This document shows, one piece after another, positions 8,996 to 19,133 of a stretch of DNA of 29,396 nucleotides. How positions within the stretch are numbered: position 1 is the stretch's first letter; every line of letters starts with the position of its first letter. The notes beneath the pieces were generated by a model that saw nothing but the letters and a program-made list of their open reading frames with translations, made no database searches and was not told the origin of the DNA. Both the position numbers and the translations under genes were made by a program. This DNA comes from Lineolata rhizophorae (lineage: Eukaryota > Ascomycota > Dothideomycetes > Lineolatales > Lineolataceae). Where the stretch lies: assembly GCA_010093515.1 (NCBI GenBank), contig MU001682.1:535130-564525 (forward strand), read 5' to 3'.

Positions 8996-10022
8996 TCGCA
9001 GATCGAAACTGCAGTCTTTGCGGTTATCCAAGGAAGTAGATAATATAAGCTGCAAAAGTGCCCTTGCCCCGCTCTATACCGTTCATTTTCGAAGTCTTTT
9101 TTAGAGGGTCCGAGATAAGGAAATGTTGGAAGTCGTCCCGTATTCCGAGGGCGCAGGCTGTACGTTAGCATTCATCTCGAATTTTGAGGAGGCCAACTTA
9201 GCCTATACACCGCTTACCTTGAAAGAGAAAAAATGGTGAAAGGCCGTCCCCCCGCAATAATCGGAATCAAATAAGGCCAGCTCCACAATTCTCCGGAGAG
9301 AAGAGAGGAGCCGACATGCCGCGCATTGCACTGAGGTATCACCCTCCTCGAAGAGGAGGGCACACAATCTTCGCACCGGCTCCCATAGGGGTGCTTCTAC
9401 CCAGCAGCTTCTCCGACAACGCGAGCCGCCACGACGGAGGACCGTGGGCGAACCCGCGCGCAAAGACTTGCGAGGGTCGAAGTCCCTGAGATTTCTGATG
9501 CCGTATGCAGGCGTGAGTCACGCCAGGCCCTCGCGAGCAGACCAGAGCCTCGCCAGAACTGGCGGAGGATGGTGGCAATGAAGAGTACTCCGACTTTCTC
9601 ATTTGCATGAAGAAGACTGGTCGAGCGACGCTCGCCGTCCGTAGGTGAGCAAAGAAGCGCGGCTGTGGGAGGACGGCCCTTCACGAGGAGAGAAAAGAAG
9701 GAGAGTTGGGGCGCGGGTGGCGGGTTTTATAGCTTGCGTCGGTGTAGTGGCCCGTGCACCCGCGACATCACTGCTGCCCCGCTGCGTGGCTGCTTGCGCC
9801 CTTTCCACCTGCAACGATCTACGATCTTCGCTCCGTACCTGACTATCCCAACCTAGAACTAATCGATCCTGTCACGCTCAAGAGGAAAGCATGGGATATT
9901 GCTCCTGAATTTCGCTCCGCTATTCCCACGCCATGAAGCTATTTACAAGACCTATCGCGAGGCGCTCGATCTATTTCCTCCATCTCCATTTCCATAAGGA
10001 AACATTTCTACCTAAGCCAAAC
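8996..10022. other. Noncoding kilobase between convergent genes
   Basis: About 1 kb between the 3' ends of the oxygenase (+) and cytidine deaminase (-). Overlapping frames on both strands at 9200-9850 have no recognisable domain. A perfect inverted repeat, CCCTCCTC-GAA-GAGGAGGG, lies at 9342-9360. A short plus-strand frame at about 9811-9936 encodes TIYDLRSVPDYPNLELIDP, which looks protein-like but has no supporting context. Confidence 0.45.
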
Positions 10023-10714
10023 TCACGCGGCCAGATGTTCGGGCCCGAAAGACATCGGAAGCAGCTGCACGACCAGTCGTCTCAGTTCACGCTCGTTGCC
10101 AGTCTTGGGGACGAACTTGCATCCTTACCTCTCCAAGAGTCCTCACGATATATTGCCCATGCTTGTCATGCAGGAATACCGGCGTCGAAAGCTGTAAAAG
10201 CAAATTGGTCAGCCCCGGCAACTTCAAGAGGCCAGTTGGACACAAGGGCAATTTCCCATGCCTCGAGCCACCTCTACTAACCTCGCAAAATTCCCGCAAG
10301 AACTGTCTACACATGCCGCAGGGACTACACGGCTCTTCCAGATTCGTGGCCACGCCGACCGCTTTGAATGAGCCCATTCGGTAGCCCTTCATAATGGCAG
10401 AACTCATGGCCACGCGTTCTGCACACGTGCCAACCGGGTAGGACGCATTCTCGACATTAGCTCCGGATATGAAGTTGCCGTCTCGAGTCAGCAACGTCGC
10501 GCCCACGTGGAACTTTGAGTATGGGCCTAGTAGTGCAGTGTTCAGTGTCCGGGAAGAATTTCTCGGGACGTTCAATGGCCATACAATATGCTAAGGACCT
10601 CGCATCCAAGCTTTCCTTCGTCAACAGTCGAACCTCCTGAGCGGTGAGACCGTGGATGAGACCGTCCGAGCCCGCAGATGCAGAAGATGCTTCGACTGCC
10701 TTCGCCGCTAACAT
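10023..10714 (-). CDS. CDD1: Cytidine deaminase
   Basis: Four exons, 10714-10585, 10526-10282, 10191-10129 and 10064-10023, encode 159 residues. The introns are 58, 90 and 64 nt; the second has a clear CTGAC branch and TTTTACAG acceptor. The homotetrameric cytidine deaminase signature is complete: AYCPYSKFHVGATL after the first splice, GANVENASYPVGTCAERVA with the zinc cysteine C78 and catalytic E80, and EEPCSPCGMCRQFL with zinc ligands C110 and C113. The last exon supplies the usual C-terminus LLPMSFGPEHLAA. The enzyme deaminates cytidine and deoxycytidine to uridine and deoxyuridine in pyrimidine salvage, in the cytosol. The length matches the usual 130-160 residues, with a short Ala/Ser-rich N-terminal extension. 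Every intron phase fits, so I regard the model as complete. Confidence 0.93.
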
Positions 10715-11186
10715 GTTGTACGAGTAGTATGGAATAATTATCCGCGCCGCGCTGATTCCACTGGCCGATCTGGCTTTGTGTGATAAGTACTCCCGATTGT
10801 TTGCTGGACCTCTACACCCGTAGATCTGGATCCGGCAGCTTGCGCCGAGTATTCCAACGAGGGGTCTGCCAATAGCATTTAAGTCGCTAAGTCTCGCATT
10901 ATCTTATCTGTCCGCATCCAATGGCGTCATCCTTGCCGATACGCTGCGGGAAGAAAGCCGCAACCGCCTTACTCGGGCCTGTTTTCAAAAACACAATGGG
11001 TACCCTGGTATTTTAACACTAGAGGACTGGCGTAAAATTCTTGATATCCAGATGCTTCTCCCCGATTTGCTTGAACTTTCTTGCTTGAATGCAGTAGATT
11101 TAGTTGGTTTTTATTTTAGAACGTTCAAAGGATCGGCTACGTGAGACCCCGTCCCAGGAAAAAACTGAGTCTCGCCATTATCTTGC
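10715..11186. other. Intergenic region, promoter of the cytidine deaminase gene
   Basis: About 470 bp between two minus-strand genes, upstream of the deaminase and downstream of the dehydrogenase. I see no gene, RNA or clear repeat. It should hold the deaminase promoter. Confidence 0.5.
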
Positions 11187-12561
11187 TCAAAACCCGTCGA
11201 GCGGGTAAGTAGTGCTCTCAATTTTCTCGGGATACTCCAACTTGTTCTGCCGCCGAACCTCATCCATGACATCCATGATCACGATGCTTTCCTCCCACGT
11301 GAGACCCTGGCTCTGCTTCTTGCCGTCTCGGAGGCACCGCGCACATTCATCAGCTTCCCAGAACATGCCCATACCGGGAATATCTCGAGTTACGTCCTCA
11401 AGCTTCAACAAATCGTCGTGCGGCACGATCCGGTAGCGTGTTGGTCTATACAGGGGACCGAAGACTTGGATTTCCCCCTTTGTCCCCTGGATCCGAGCAG
11501 CCGGCCCAGCAGTATCTTTTCCGTCCGGATTGTAGGCAACCTGAGCAAGGACGACTGTCAGTATGCTGCTTGAGAACGGTGAAATAAGAATACTTACACG
11601 CAGCGATGTTGTGGCGATGCCATGGGAATGCAAGGGAGGAAAGTTGAGAATGATCGAAGTAGACTCATCGGCGCCTGTCTTAGAATACTTTGTCATGGAA
11701 GAGGCCACGGTGGGCGGCTTGCGCTCTGACGGCGGTAAAATATGGTACAGAAATTGGAAGACCCATGTAAGGCTGTAAATGCCCACTATTTGTAGAGTAA
11801 GCATGCTTCTCGTAATGCCGTCACATAACAATTTGCCTGACTTACAGTCAAGCATCGCCCCACCTGCAAGATTCATGTTCACCATTCGGTGTTCAGTTCC
11901 GAATTGACTCTCCACATCATTGCAAAGGCTCAAGTCAGCCATAACCCGGTGGATAGTTCCAATCTTTCCTGACTCCGCAAACGCGCGCAGCTCTCGGCTT
12001 ATAGGGAAGTAGCGCGTCCAGACAGCTTCCATGAGGAAGAGATCCTTCTTCTTGGCCGTGTCCACCAGGATCTTTGCCTGCGCAGCATTCGTCGTGAAAG
12101 CCTTTTCGCAGAGGACGTGTTTGTCGCCTTCGAGAGCAAGCATCGTATTCTGGTAGTGGTGCGAGTGTGGAGTCGCCACGTAGATGATATCCACATTAGG
12201 ATCCTTCACCAGCTCCTTATACGAGCCGTAGGCCTTGGCCGATTTAGGACACTTAAATTCGTCTAAGAAATTTCGGGCGCGTTCGGCGGAGCTTGAGGAA
12301 GCGGCGGCGACGACCTCGTGGGCGACATCGTCGACGCCCCTCGTGTTAGGATCTTTCAGAAGATCCTCTACAAAAACTAGAGAGATCAGTTAGTACAGCA
12401 GGAATACGAAATCAATATGCAAACTACAACTTACCGCCTGCTATCCATCCGGTCGCTGTGGAGACCAATTAGCAAAGATCATGTACGTGCACTGCTTTGT
12501 CCAACGGAGGGGTACCTAGGATGCCCCAGCGAATCTTGTACGGCTTCGAATTCGTGGCCAT
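11187..12561 (-). CDS. Dihydrodiol / D-xylose 1-dehydrogenase (NADP), Gfo/Idh/MocA family
   Basis: Five exons, 12561-12516, 12455-12435, 12376-11846, 11785-11598 and 11540-11187, encode 379 residues. The introns are 60, 58 (perfect TACTAAC branch), 60 and 57 nt. The second exon is only 21 nt. The N-terminus reads YKIRWGILATGWIAGVFVED, the Rossmann GxxxxG dinucleotide site formed across two splice junctions. VDIIYVATPHSHHYQN and HVLCEKAFTTNAAQA hold the conserved EK lysine (about K114). GGAMLDLGIYSLTWVFQFLY is the family's substrate-domain helix, also made by splicing. Relatives are mammalian dimeric dihydrodiol dehydrogenase and fungal NADP-dependent D-xylose dehydrogenases, which oxidise D-xylose to xylonolactone. 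Which substrate applies here cannot be read from the sequence. It is probably cytosolic, with no signal peptide. Length matches the family. Confidence 0.92.
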
Positions 12562-12951
12562 TGTGTTCAATTGAGCAATCCACGGCGCTGGACGGTTCAC
12601 TGGAAAGAAAGAAGCTGCACGGGGTTTTAAATGCGTCAAGCACAGCGGCCAGGCATGAAGAAGGTTCGCCGAATGTTGCAACCTTCGCGGGTAATATGCC
12701 GGAGGGGTAATTGTCTCCGATAGGAAAGAGGGGTTCTGGACCTAAATGCGGCAGAGCTGCAAGGGCGCGTAGCACTTTGACCGGGCTCTCGGTTCATCGG
12801 TCCATCATGAAAGGCATACCCGGCGATGATTCCCAATATTCAGGCGGACACAGGCTAAGCTCAAATCTCCGTCAAGTCCGAGCAGAATACCATACCGAGG
12901 GCTGGAGTAATTGGAGCAATCGATTGGAGGCCCACAAGGTAGTTATGATTT
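12562..12951. other. Intergenic region, promoter of the dehydrogenase gene
   Basis: About 390 bp between the 3' end of the exopolyphosphatase gene and the 5' end of the dehydrogenase gene, both on the minus strand. Overlapping open frames are shadows without domains. No distinct element is seen. Confidence 0.5.
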
Positions 12952-14265
12952 CTACGATTTGTCTGCTGCCGCCTGCCTCATCATCGGGGCTACTTTCTTT
13001 CTACTATACTGAACCGCGCCTTGCTTCCATGCTACCCTTTGCAGACTTCCGTCAGCCTTGAGACCCAATTGGTCGTTGATTGGCAATGGTTCCAGACCAA
13101 GGGTTTCCCTAGACGACTTTGCGAATCGGTTGAACGCATCAACGCCTTGCTGATTAAACGCCCAGACGAGGAGTTCCCTCCCAAATTCTCCTGTATCAGA
13201 CACCGAAGCTGTCATCACTGCAGCAATATCTAGATTTTGCTCCTTAGCGTGTGCCTGCATGCCATCCAAGAAGGCATCCGTCGGAGGACCTGAACCGCGC
13301 TCTCTGCCAGCCTTATCAACTAAATAGCCCAATGGTTTGACGGATGAGCTAATGCCTAGCTTCACTCCGCCGTCTGCCCACTCCTTGTAGTCTTTCCTCA
13401 ATATACCTTGAAGGGATACTCCGTCGAGACTCCCTTTGGCATCTTTAACTGCTTGGTAAAACATAGACTGATTAAATCCGGGGTTCTGACAGCGCCGAAC
13501 GATGGACGCTAGATATTCGGCAGCATTGATATCGTGAGTTGTAACTTTGTTGGGTTCGCCGAGATCCACAGTGTCAATTAAGACGCTAGCCAGGCACCAC
13601 TTCGCCAAGTGGACATGGGCGCTGCTATCCTCGCGGGAGCTGGTGGACGACTCTTGAATGCCAGTCCAGTAGTCCCGAACGTGCTCTACTACAAGACTTG
13701 TACAGCTTCCGCACTTCATAATTATGCGCGGTTCTTCGCCAGAGTGGGTCTGAGGATGTCTGCCCTCGTCTTCGTGGTGGTCAATTATCCCTCGGACGCA
13801 GTCACCGTAGACTCGGCCCAATTCCCCTTGCAGAACATTGTGATCGACCAAGAGTATCTTGAGGTTTCTTGGGGCAATCCTCGGTTCGGATCCATCCAGT
13901 GGGATGTCTGAGAGCGTGACGAGTTGGTCGGCTTCAACTTTGGCCTCATCGAACAGGTGCGAGAACTCGGGCCGAAGAGCCAAGTCTTTGGAGGGAATGT
14001 TTACCACGGGAATGCACGGGTTGGAAAATGTGGGCTTTGGTGCTGTATGAGAGCGTACGTAGGCCCAAAGGACCGCGCTGGTGAGAGAATCTAGGTCTGT
14101 GAAACTGTTCAGGAGTTATTGCGTTTGGAAACGCCAACCAGAGGCCGCGTAAATACCGGCAGATTCATTGCCAATTACCAGGGTCAACTTGTTGCTCTTC
14201 GTAATCGAATCGCGAAAGGCTGATTTGCACTGGGCCAAGAAGCCCCGAAGTGACGATGGCGGCAT
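12952..14265 (-). CDS. PPX1: Exopolyphosphatase (Ppx1 type, DHH phosphoesterase family)
   Basis: Exons 14265-14157 and 14096-12952 flank a 60-nt intron (14156-14097) and encode 417 residues, close to the 397 of yeast Ppx1. The DHH-family metal motifs are all present: LTLVIGNESADLDSL (D37, D39; completed by the splice), LLVDHN (D121), IIDHHEDEG (D142-H143-H144, the DHH triad) and VLIDTVDLG (D211). The C-terminal DHHA2-type domain follows, with SSSVKPLGYLV and SRKKVAPMMRQAA at the end. The enzyme releases orthophosphate from the ends of linear polyphosphate, mainly in the cytosol. I chose the Met at 14265 because the frame gives a short leader directly before the first motif, as in relatives. 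It shares a 480-bp promoter region with the ornithine carrier gene on the other strand. Confidence 0.92.
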
Positions 14266-14745
14266 GCTGGGCCAATGTGGACCAGCAGAAGCAAAGAGCA
14301 GAGAGCGGGAGAGATCGAGGGAGGCTCGGAGGGGCGAGTGAGCGGAATTGCATCACTGGCCAAGCGCCCGGGCGCGACGGCGATGCGAGCGATGGCCGAT
14401 ACCGGACCGAGACATCAAGATGATCTGATAACGCGGAGATCGGATGCGTCGCCGCGCCGCCAAAATTTTTCAGTGTGCTGCAACCGCCCGCCGCTCGCTC
14501 GATGCTCCCAGTTACAAGTACGGCATGATGCCCGCCATGGGCGGTCTCTGACCGCGAGTGCCACTGCATCCCTTGCTCGGTTCCATTGTCGCCCCGTTGT
14601 GCCTTGTCCGTTGCAGGATCCACGCCCTACGAAGTACACCGCCCCTCCGCCCGTCGCCCGGCGCTATATATCGCCATGACTGCTCGCTAGTCTCTGTCTT
14701 CCCACCTTTGAGCCTGCCGCGAACAAGAGCTGCCTGTCGCAAAAC
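14266..14745. promoter_or_regulatory. Divergent promoter of the exopolyphosphatase and ornithine-carrier genes
   Basis: These 480 bp separate the two start codons. A TATA-like CTATATATC is at 14664-14672, about 75 bp before the carrier ATG and followed by a pyrimidine-rich stretch (CTCTGTCTTCCCACC). This fits a fungal core promoter for the carrier. No TGACTCA-type amino-acid-control site is visible. On the phosphatase side the sequence is GC-rich without a clear TATA. Confidence 0.55.
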
Positions 14746-15782
14746 ATGACGCTCACTGAGCCCTCTGTCTCCATTGCGGAGGCCCCGGCCTCGGCCTCAG
14801 CGGCCCAGAAACAGCTGTCGTCCGGAGTCGAGGCCTTCAAGGACATCGCGTTCGGGTCAGCGGCCGGGATCGCGGGCAAATTCATCGAGTATCCGTTCGA
14901 CACAGTGAAAGTCCGCCTGCAGTCCCAGCCCGACGGGCTTCCGTTGCGGTATTCTGGGCCCGTCGATTGCTTCAGGCAGTCGTACCGCCAGCATGGCTTC
15001 ACGGGATTCTACCGCGGAATCGCTGCGCCTCTAGCCGGGGCCGCCGTCGAAGCGAGCTGCCTCTTCTTCAGCGTACGCTTCCCGTCCTGAGATTCTGCGC
15101 TCATTTGCGACTGACAACCACATAGTACCGCATTGCGCAAAATGCTGTGAGATCCATATCGGGCCAGCCCGCCGACCATCCGCTTTCCCTCCCAGCTTTG
15201 CTCGGCTGCGGCGCTTGCTCGGGCGCCTTCACATCCTTTTTCCTCACCCCGATAGAGTTCGTCAAGTGTCAATTGCAAGCACCTCCCCCGACGCGACGAG
15301 GCGATGGGCCTGCCATGTCCGGCTACCTCTCTCTTATACAGGCTGTTTATCGTCACAATGGACTCTTCGGCTTCTGGCGTGGCCAACTGGGTACCCTCGT
15401 TCGCGAGACGGGCGGCTCCGCCGCGTGGTTTGGTGGCTACGAAATGACCAGCAAATTTTTCCACCTGCGGAAGAAAGCAAAGAATCTACATGAGGATGCA
15501 CCCCTCAACATTCCCGAACAGATTTGCTCGGGGGCTGTCGCGGGCGTAGCGTACAACTTTATATTTTATCCGGTAGATACGGTCAAGTCCCGCATGCAGA
15601 CCGACGAAATAAGTCATAGTACTGGCAACAGACGTGGGTTTTGGTCCGTGGCCGCAGTGTTGGGGAAGCAACATGGCTTGAGAGGCTTCTATAGGGGCTG
15701 TGGCATAACCGTCGCTAGATCGGCACCGGCGTCGGGGGTTATCTTTGCTGTTTATGAGACGTTACGCGGCTTCTTCACTTGA
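14746..15782 (+). CDS. arg-13: Mitochondrial ornithine/basic amino acid carrier (ORT1/arg-13 type)
   Basis: Exons 14746-15072 and 15126-15782 flank a 53-nt intron (phase 0, GTACGC donor, ACATAG acceptor) and encode 327 residues. The mitochondrial carrier fold is clear from three repeats, each with the PX[DE]XX[KR] signature: [22 protein letters not shown] and [11 protein letters not shown]. Between them are matrix helices ending in [18 protein letters not shown] and GLRGFYRGC. The first repeat ([20 protein letters not shown], then [13 protein letters not shown]) closely resembles fungal ORT1/Arg-13 proteins, which export ornithine from the matrix in exchange for protons or other basic amino acids during arginine synthesis. 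It should sit in the inner membrane. Assignment to ornithine rather than another basic amino acid or carnitine rests on overall similarity. Confidence 0.88.
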
Positions 15783-16021
15783 TACACACATGAGATGAGA
15801 TTTGGGTGGCTGTCGCATTTATAGGCGTCATTGTCGGGTATTCTCTTGCTTGTCTAAAAGGAGGCTTTGCTCATTCGCATTGGTATAGACCATTTAAAGC
15901 TCGTAGGCGGAGTCGTCTTGGAATCGTGGCTAGAATTCTTCCGCAAGAAAACTCACTTCAAAATCCATGAATAATTAATCCTGTCCTCATGACTCCATAC
16001 CCAAAATGACTTTCAAGTTTC
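15783..16021. other. Short 3' intergenic region between convergent genes
   Basis: These 239 bp must hold the 3' untranslated regions of the carrier (+) and the methyltransferase (-). AT-rich stretches such as AATAATTAAT near 15970 could serve poly(A) signalling. No gene is visible. Confidence 0.5.
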
Positions 16022-17724
16022 CTAGTTAGCTTCGCGAATAGTACGTTTTACCATTCCGCAGAAGCTTTCAAACAATCCTTGATCTATACCCTGCAACCAG
16101 CGCACTGCAAGGTGCTCAGTAGTGGGGTAGATCTTGAAGGCAAGCGCGACTGTTTCATCAATGTTCATAGAGTCAGTCTCCGAAGCCTTGGCTCTAGCTC
16201 GACTTCTCCGCGCCGCCCTAGACCAGACATTTCGGCGGGCGCAGCCTGTTCCAATCCCAGTTAACTCGTCCCATTCCCACTGAAGGTCCAGCGACCGGAG
16301 CTTTTCATTGACAATCTTGGCGATAGAAGCGCCTGATTGTCCTTCCTTAGGTATCTCAACGATACTCGGGAATGGCAGACGGACTTTCCCAGCTAGTTCC
16401 TTTCTAGGAATGACCTAGTTACGTCTGTCAGTATTGCTCAATGAAACGTCACGGTAAGAAGATTCATACATTAGCCGGCCGCAAATCCCTGAAAGACCAT
16501 GCTATGGCCCATCTTTTCGTTTTGCCTCCAGTGACAAGAGTGGTAACGGCGAAATTCGTAACTCCGCAGTCATCCAATTTCTTCAGTACAGTCTCCACAC
16601 TAGAGAATTTGCCAAGCATGCTCGTATACCACTGGACCCGCTCTCGTAGGATGAGGCTTTCCTCGACCATGCGCAGAACAAATCCAGCATCGCCGCCTTT
16701 TTCGTATATCATCTCACCGGGCGCTCCGGTGCAAACCGCTGACGGAGGCAAGTGCTTAGCAGCCGCAGACACATCCATGTCTGCTTTAGACGAATAGAAC
16801 GGCGGATTACACATGGCAAAGTCAGCTTCTCGAAGTCCCAGACGATTCAGCGGGATCAGAGGCCCATCTGGGTTCGATTTCAGAAGCCGAATGCGGTCTT
16901 CGAAATCGTTGCTTTCGACGTTCCCCCATGCGCTCTTGAGGCTCTTCTGGTCGATATCGGTTGCTGCGAACCTCCATTTAGGCCGTATAGAGCAGCCAAG
17001 AAGGGGGTATATGCAGCTAGCGCCGGTTCCACTAGTTACAAGTTTTGCTTAGTCTTTGGTCCGTCTTAAGAAATACAGGTATTGAAGTCTTCGTACATGT
17101 CTATTCCGGTGACAATTTGATTTGGGTCGTACTCATCAGTATACGTCGGGCTCGAGGTGTCGACGAGCTCTTGAAGCCACCGAATGTAAGCGTGTCTACT
17201 GATAGCTTTAGCCGTGATACTCCTGCTCTAGTCCCATAGTAGTTCCATGATAAAACCTTAGAAACGATGACTTAGAATAACTCCAGAAAGTCGACTCAAG
17301 GGGAAGTTGTATTATTATACGCCAACAATTCGACAAAAGCAAAAGATTAGAGGTTTGTAGCACACTAGACATACCGAATAGGGACCTATAAACGAAACGC
17401 ATTAGTCACTTTCGGTGAATGCGAATCTGCCCTATCTGAGTTCTTACCGGGGGGCAGAGTCGGTCGTCGGGAAGCTCGACCTCTAAGCTAAAGTCACGTT
17501 TTAGAAGACTTTTTGTTAACTGCCTGCATTAAACTGTAAGCCAAAAAGCCAAAATCTCCATAATGCCAATGAGGGCCGTACTTGACCGCCTGAGGGTCGT
17601 GGAAGTTCATGTGCCCTTTTCCGCTGTCCAACACCTTCGAGAACTCCGCATCTTGCATAGCAAGCGTATTAAAGTCGACATTCTGAGTATAATTTGGTGC
17701 TGGGGGCCCTGAACTAGAAGACAT
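16022..17724 (-). CDS. METTL16: METTL16-type RNA N6-adenosine methyltransferase
   Basis: Six exons, 17724-17582, 17523-17448, 17385-17375 (11 nt), 17198-17097, 17031-16470 and 16414-16022, encode 428 residues. Every junction keeps phase. The introns are 58, 62, 176, 65 and 55 nt. The N-terminus has NYTQNVDFNTLAMQDAEF, SLLKRDFSLEVELPDDRLCP and HAYIRWLQELV, the RNA-binding lead-in of this family. The SAM site GIDIGTGASCIYPLLGC is created by splicing. TDID follows, and the catalytic NPPF is at residues 186-189, almost the same place as in human METTL16. GKTKRWAIAWSFRDLRP and a C-terminal RWLQGIDQGLFESFCGM complete the fold. Relatives methylate an adenosine in U6 snRNA. The protein is shorter than human METTL16 and appears to lack its vertebrate-conserved C-terminal region. 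The microexon is the risky part of the model, but it restores the conserved LCPPVP.R segment. Confidence 0.9.
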
Positions 17725-18173
17725 CGGATCGTACTTGTGTGGTTGGTTATTTTGGTTGAAATGCAAGCGGCTTGCTCTAATGTGCGGCGCGCATGTGGAG
17801 GCGTTGAAAGTAAGTGGTTGCAGCCCGCCCACGATCAGCAAATTAGCGTCATGCAGCATGAATTCACATGCTACAAATGGTAATGTGCAGCACAATGTCC
17901 AAGTACTCGATTTGCACTTTGAAATATTCAAAATTTAGTATTTAGCTATCTCACAAATTGACAGTTCTTTCTTTTGCAAACTAGATGCCTTATTCCAGTT
18001 TATGTACATGAGCAAATGTGCAACAACTATATTTTATCACTAACGTGCGAAATAATACGTGAGAGTTCTCACTTGAGCATGAAAGGGGGAAATGGTTACT
18101 TGAACATTCCATTGGTTTAGATTTCCAAAAATTTGTCCTATTCCTCTCATACTATTGAATGAACCTTCGACCG
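17725..18173. other. Intergenic region, promoter of the methyltransferase gene
   Basis: About 450 AT-rich bp upstream of the methyltransferase start and downstream of the acetyltransferase stop. The methyltransferase frame is open further upstream, to 17931, but the best family match starts at the 17724 Met. No separate gene is visible. Confidence 0.45.
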
Positions 18174-19133
18174 TTAAAGCTGCCGTACTAAGCACAACGT
18201 CTGGTTGTCTCGGACGCTAACCTCATTGCACGACGCTCTAAGGCACAGTTTGAACCCTTTCTTGCTGTAGAAAACTTTCGCGCCCTCATTTGACGCCACC
18301 ATATTTAGGTGAACCCCACGAACGCCAGAATCTACAAACCTCTAATGTCAGTCGGCGTAACGTGGGCATGCTAGATGAAAATGTACCAGCTCTATTATAC
18401 CTTTCAAATGACGAAGCAATGTCTGCATAAGAATGCTGCCAAATCCTTTGCGCTGAAATGGAGGGAGAATGTCAATGTGGAAGTGGGCCGGATATGTCTA
18501 TATATACGTTAGCCTAGCGTCCAATCTAAGCCACTAGATCGAGGGCGAGGGTCCAAGAGCTGGAAGTGGTATGGAGTGGAATATTGAATGTATTCCTTGG
18601 TATGGCCATATATTGCCTTCTGGTACTGGATATATAGATGCGCGGCGTACCTTGATCAGTTCTGGCGTATCCTTCTCCGGACTGTAAAGTATCCTCAAGA
18701 GAGAATCTTCCAGGTCACGATCAAAATCGACCGGTTTATCTAAATCTTTCGGCATAGGCAATTTTTCTTCGTCGAGATTAGGAACATAGTCCTTGAGATA
18801 TGCGTTGACGAAATGCTCAGTATCAGGTGTGCTTAGAATGTATCCTACGACGTCCCCACTTCCGTCATCGAGTACGAAGCATGAGGACGGTGAAAGTTGC
18901 AGATACGGCCGGCACCAAATATGGGAAGCAATGCGCAAAGCGGGCTCCGACTGCAGCTTCACATCTGCGGTCACTTTGAACTAGAAGTAGCAAAAATAAT
19001 TAGCGGTCAGAACTATTAGTTAAGAGTGCCTGGGGCTTAATCAATATCCTAGCCACTTCGTTGAAAGCCGTACCACATGGACTGCCGCATCGAGATCCGA
19101 TGGGCGGTACTGGCGCACGAAAGGTGATGCCAT
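18174..19133 (-). CDS. GNAT-family N-acetyltransferase
   Basis: Four exons, 19133-19074, 18980-18651, 18497-18401 and 18331-18174, encode 214 residues. The introns are 93, 153 (GGCTAACGT branch) and 69 nt (ACTGACATT branch). The protein starts MASPFVRQYRPSDLDAAVHV. The central region has LSPSSCFVLDDGSGDVVGYI, the strand pair leading to the acetyl-CoA site. Splicing then gives YPAHFHIDILPPFQRKGFGS with the Q-x-x-G-x-G acetyl-CoA pyrophosphate loop (QRKGFG), followed by GVRGVHLNMVASNEGAKVFY and SKKGF, the family's motif B. The long insert between the strands (NAYLKDYVPNLDEEKLP) is typical of a fungal GNAT subfamily with uncertain substrate. No targeting signal is visible. Nothing in the neighbourhood identifies the acceptor. 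The ends are supported by motif content; the first intron is the least certain. Confidence 0.82.

Noticed and set aside
9811-9936. Plus-strand TIYDLRSVPDY stretch, reminiscent of fungal tyrosine-phosphatase proteins
   Set aside because: It is only about 40 codons, lacks the CxxxxxR catalytic loop, and has no adjoining exon.
8190-19133. A possible biosynthetic cluster (oxygenase, dehydrogenase, acetyltransferase, carrier)
   Set aside because: There is no backbone synthase, pathway regulator or efflux pump, and the set is interleaved with housekeeping genes (cytidine deaminase, Ppx1, METTL16).
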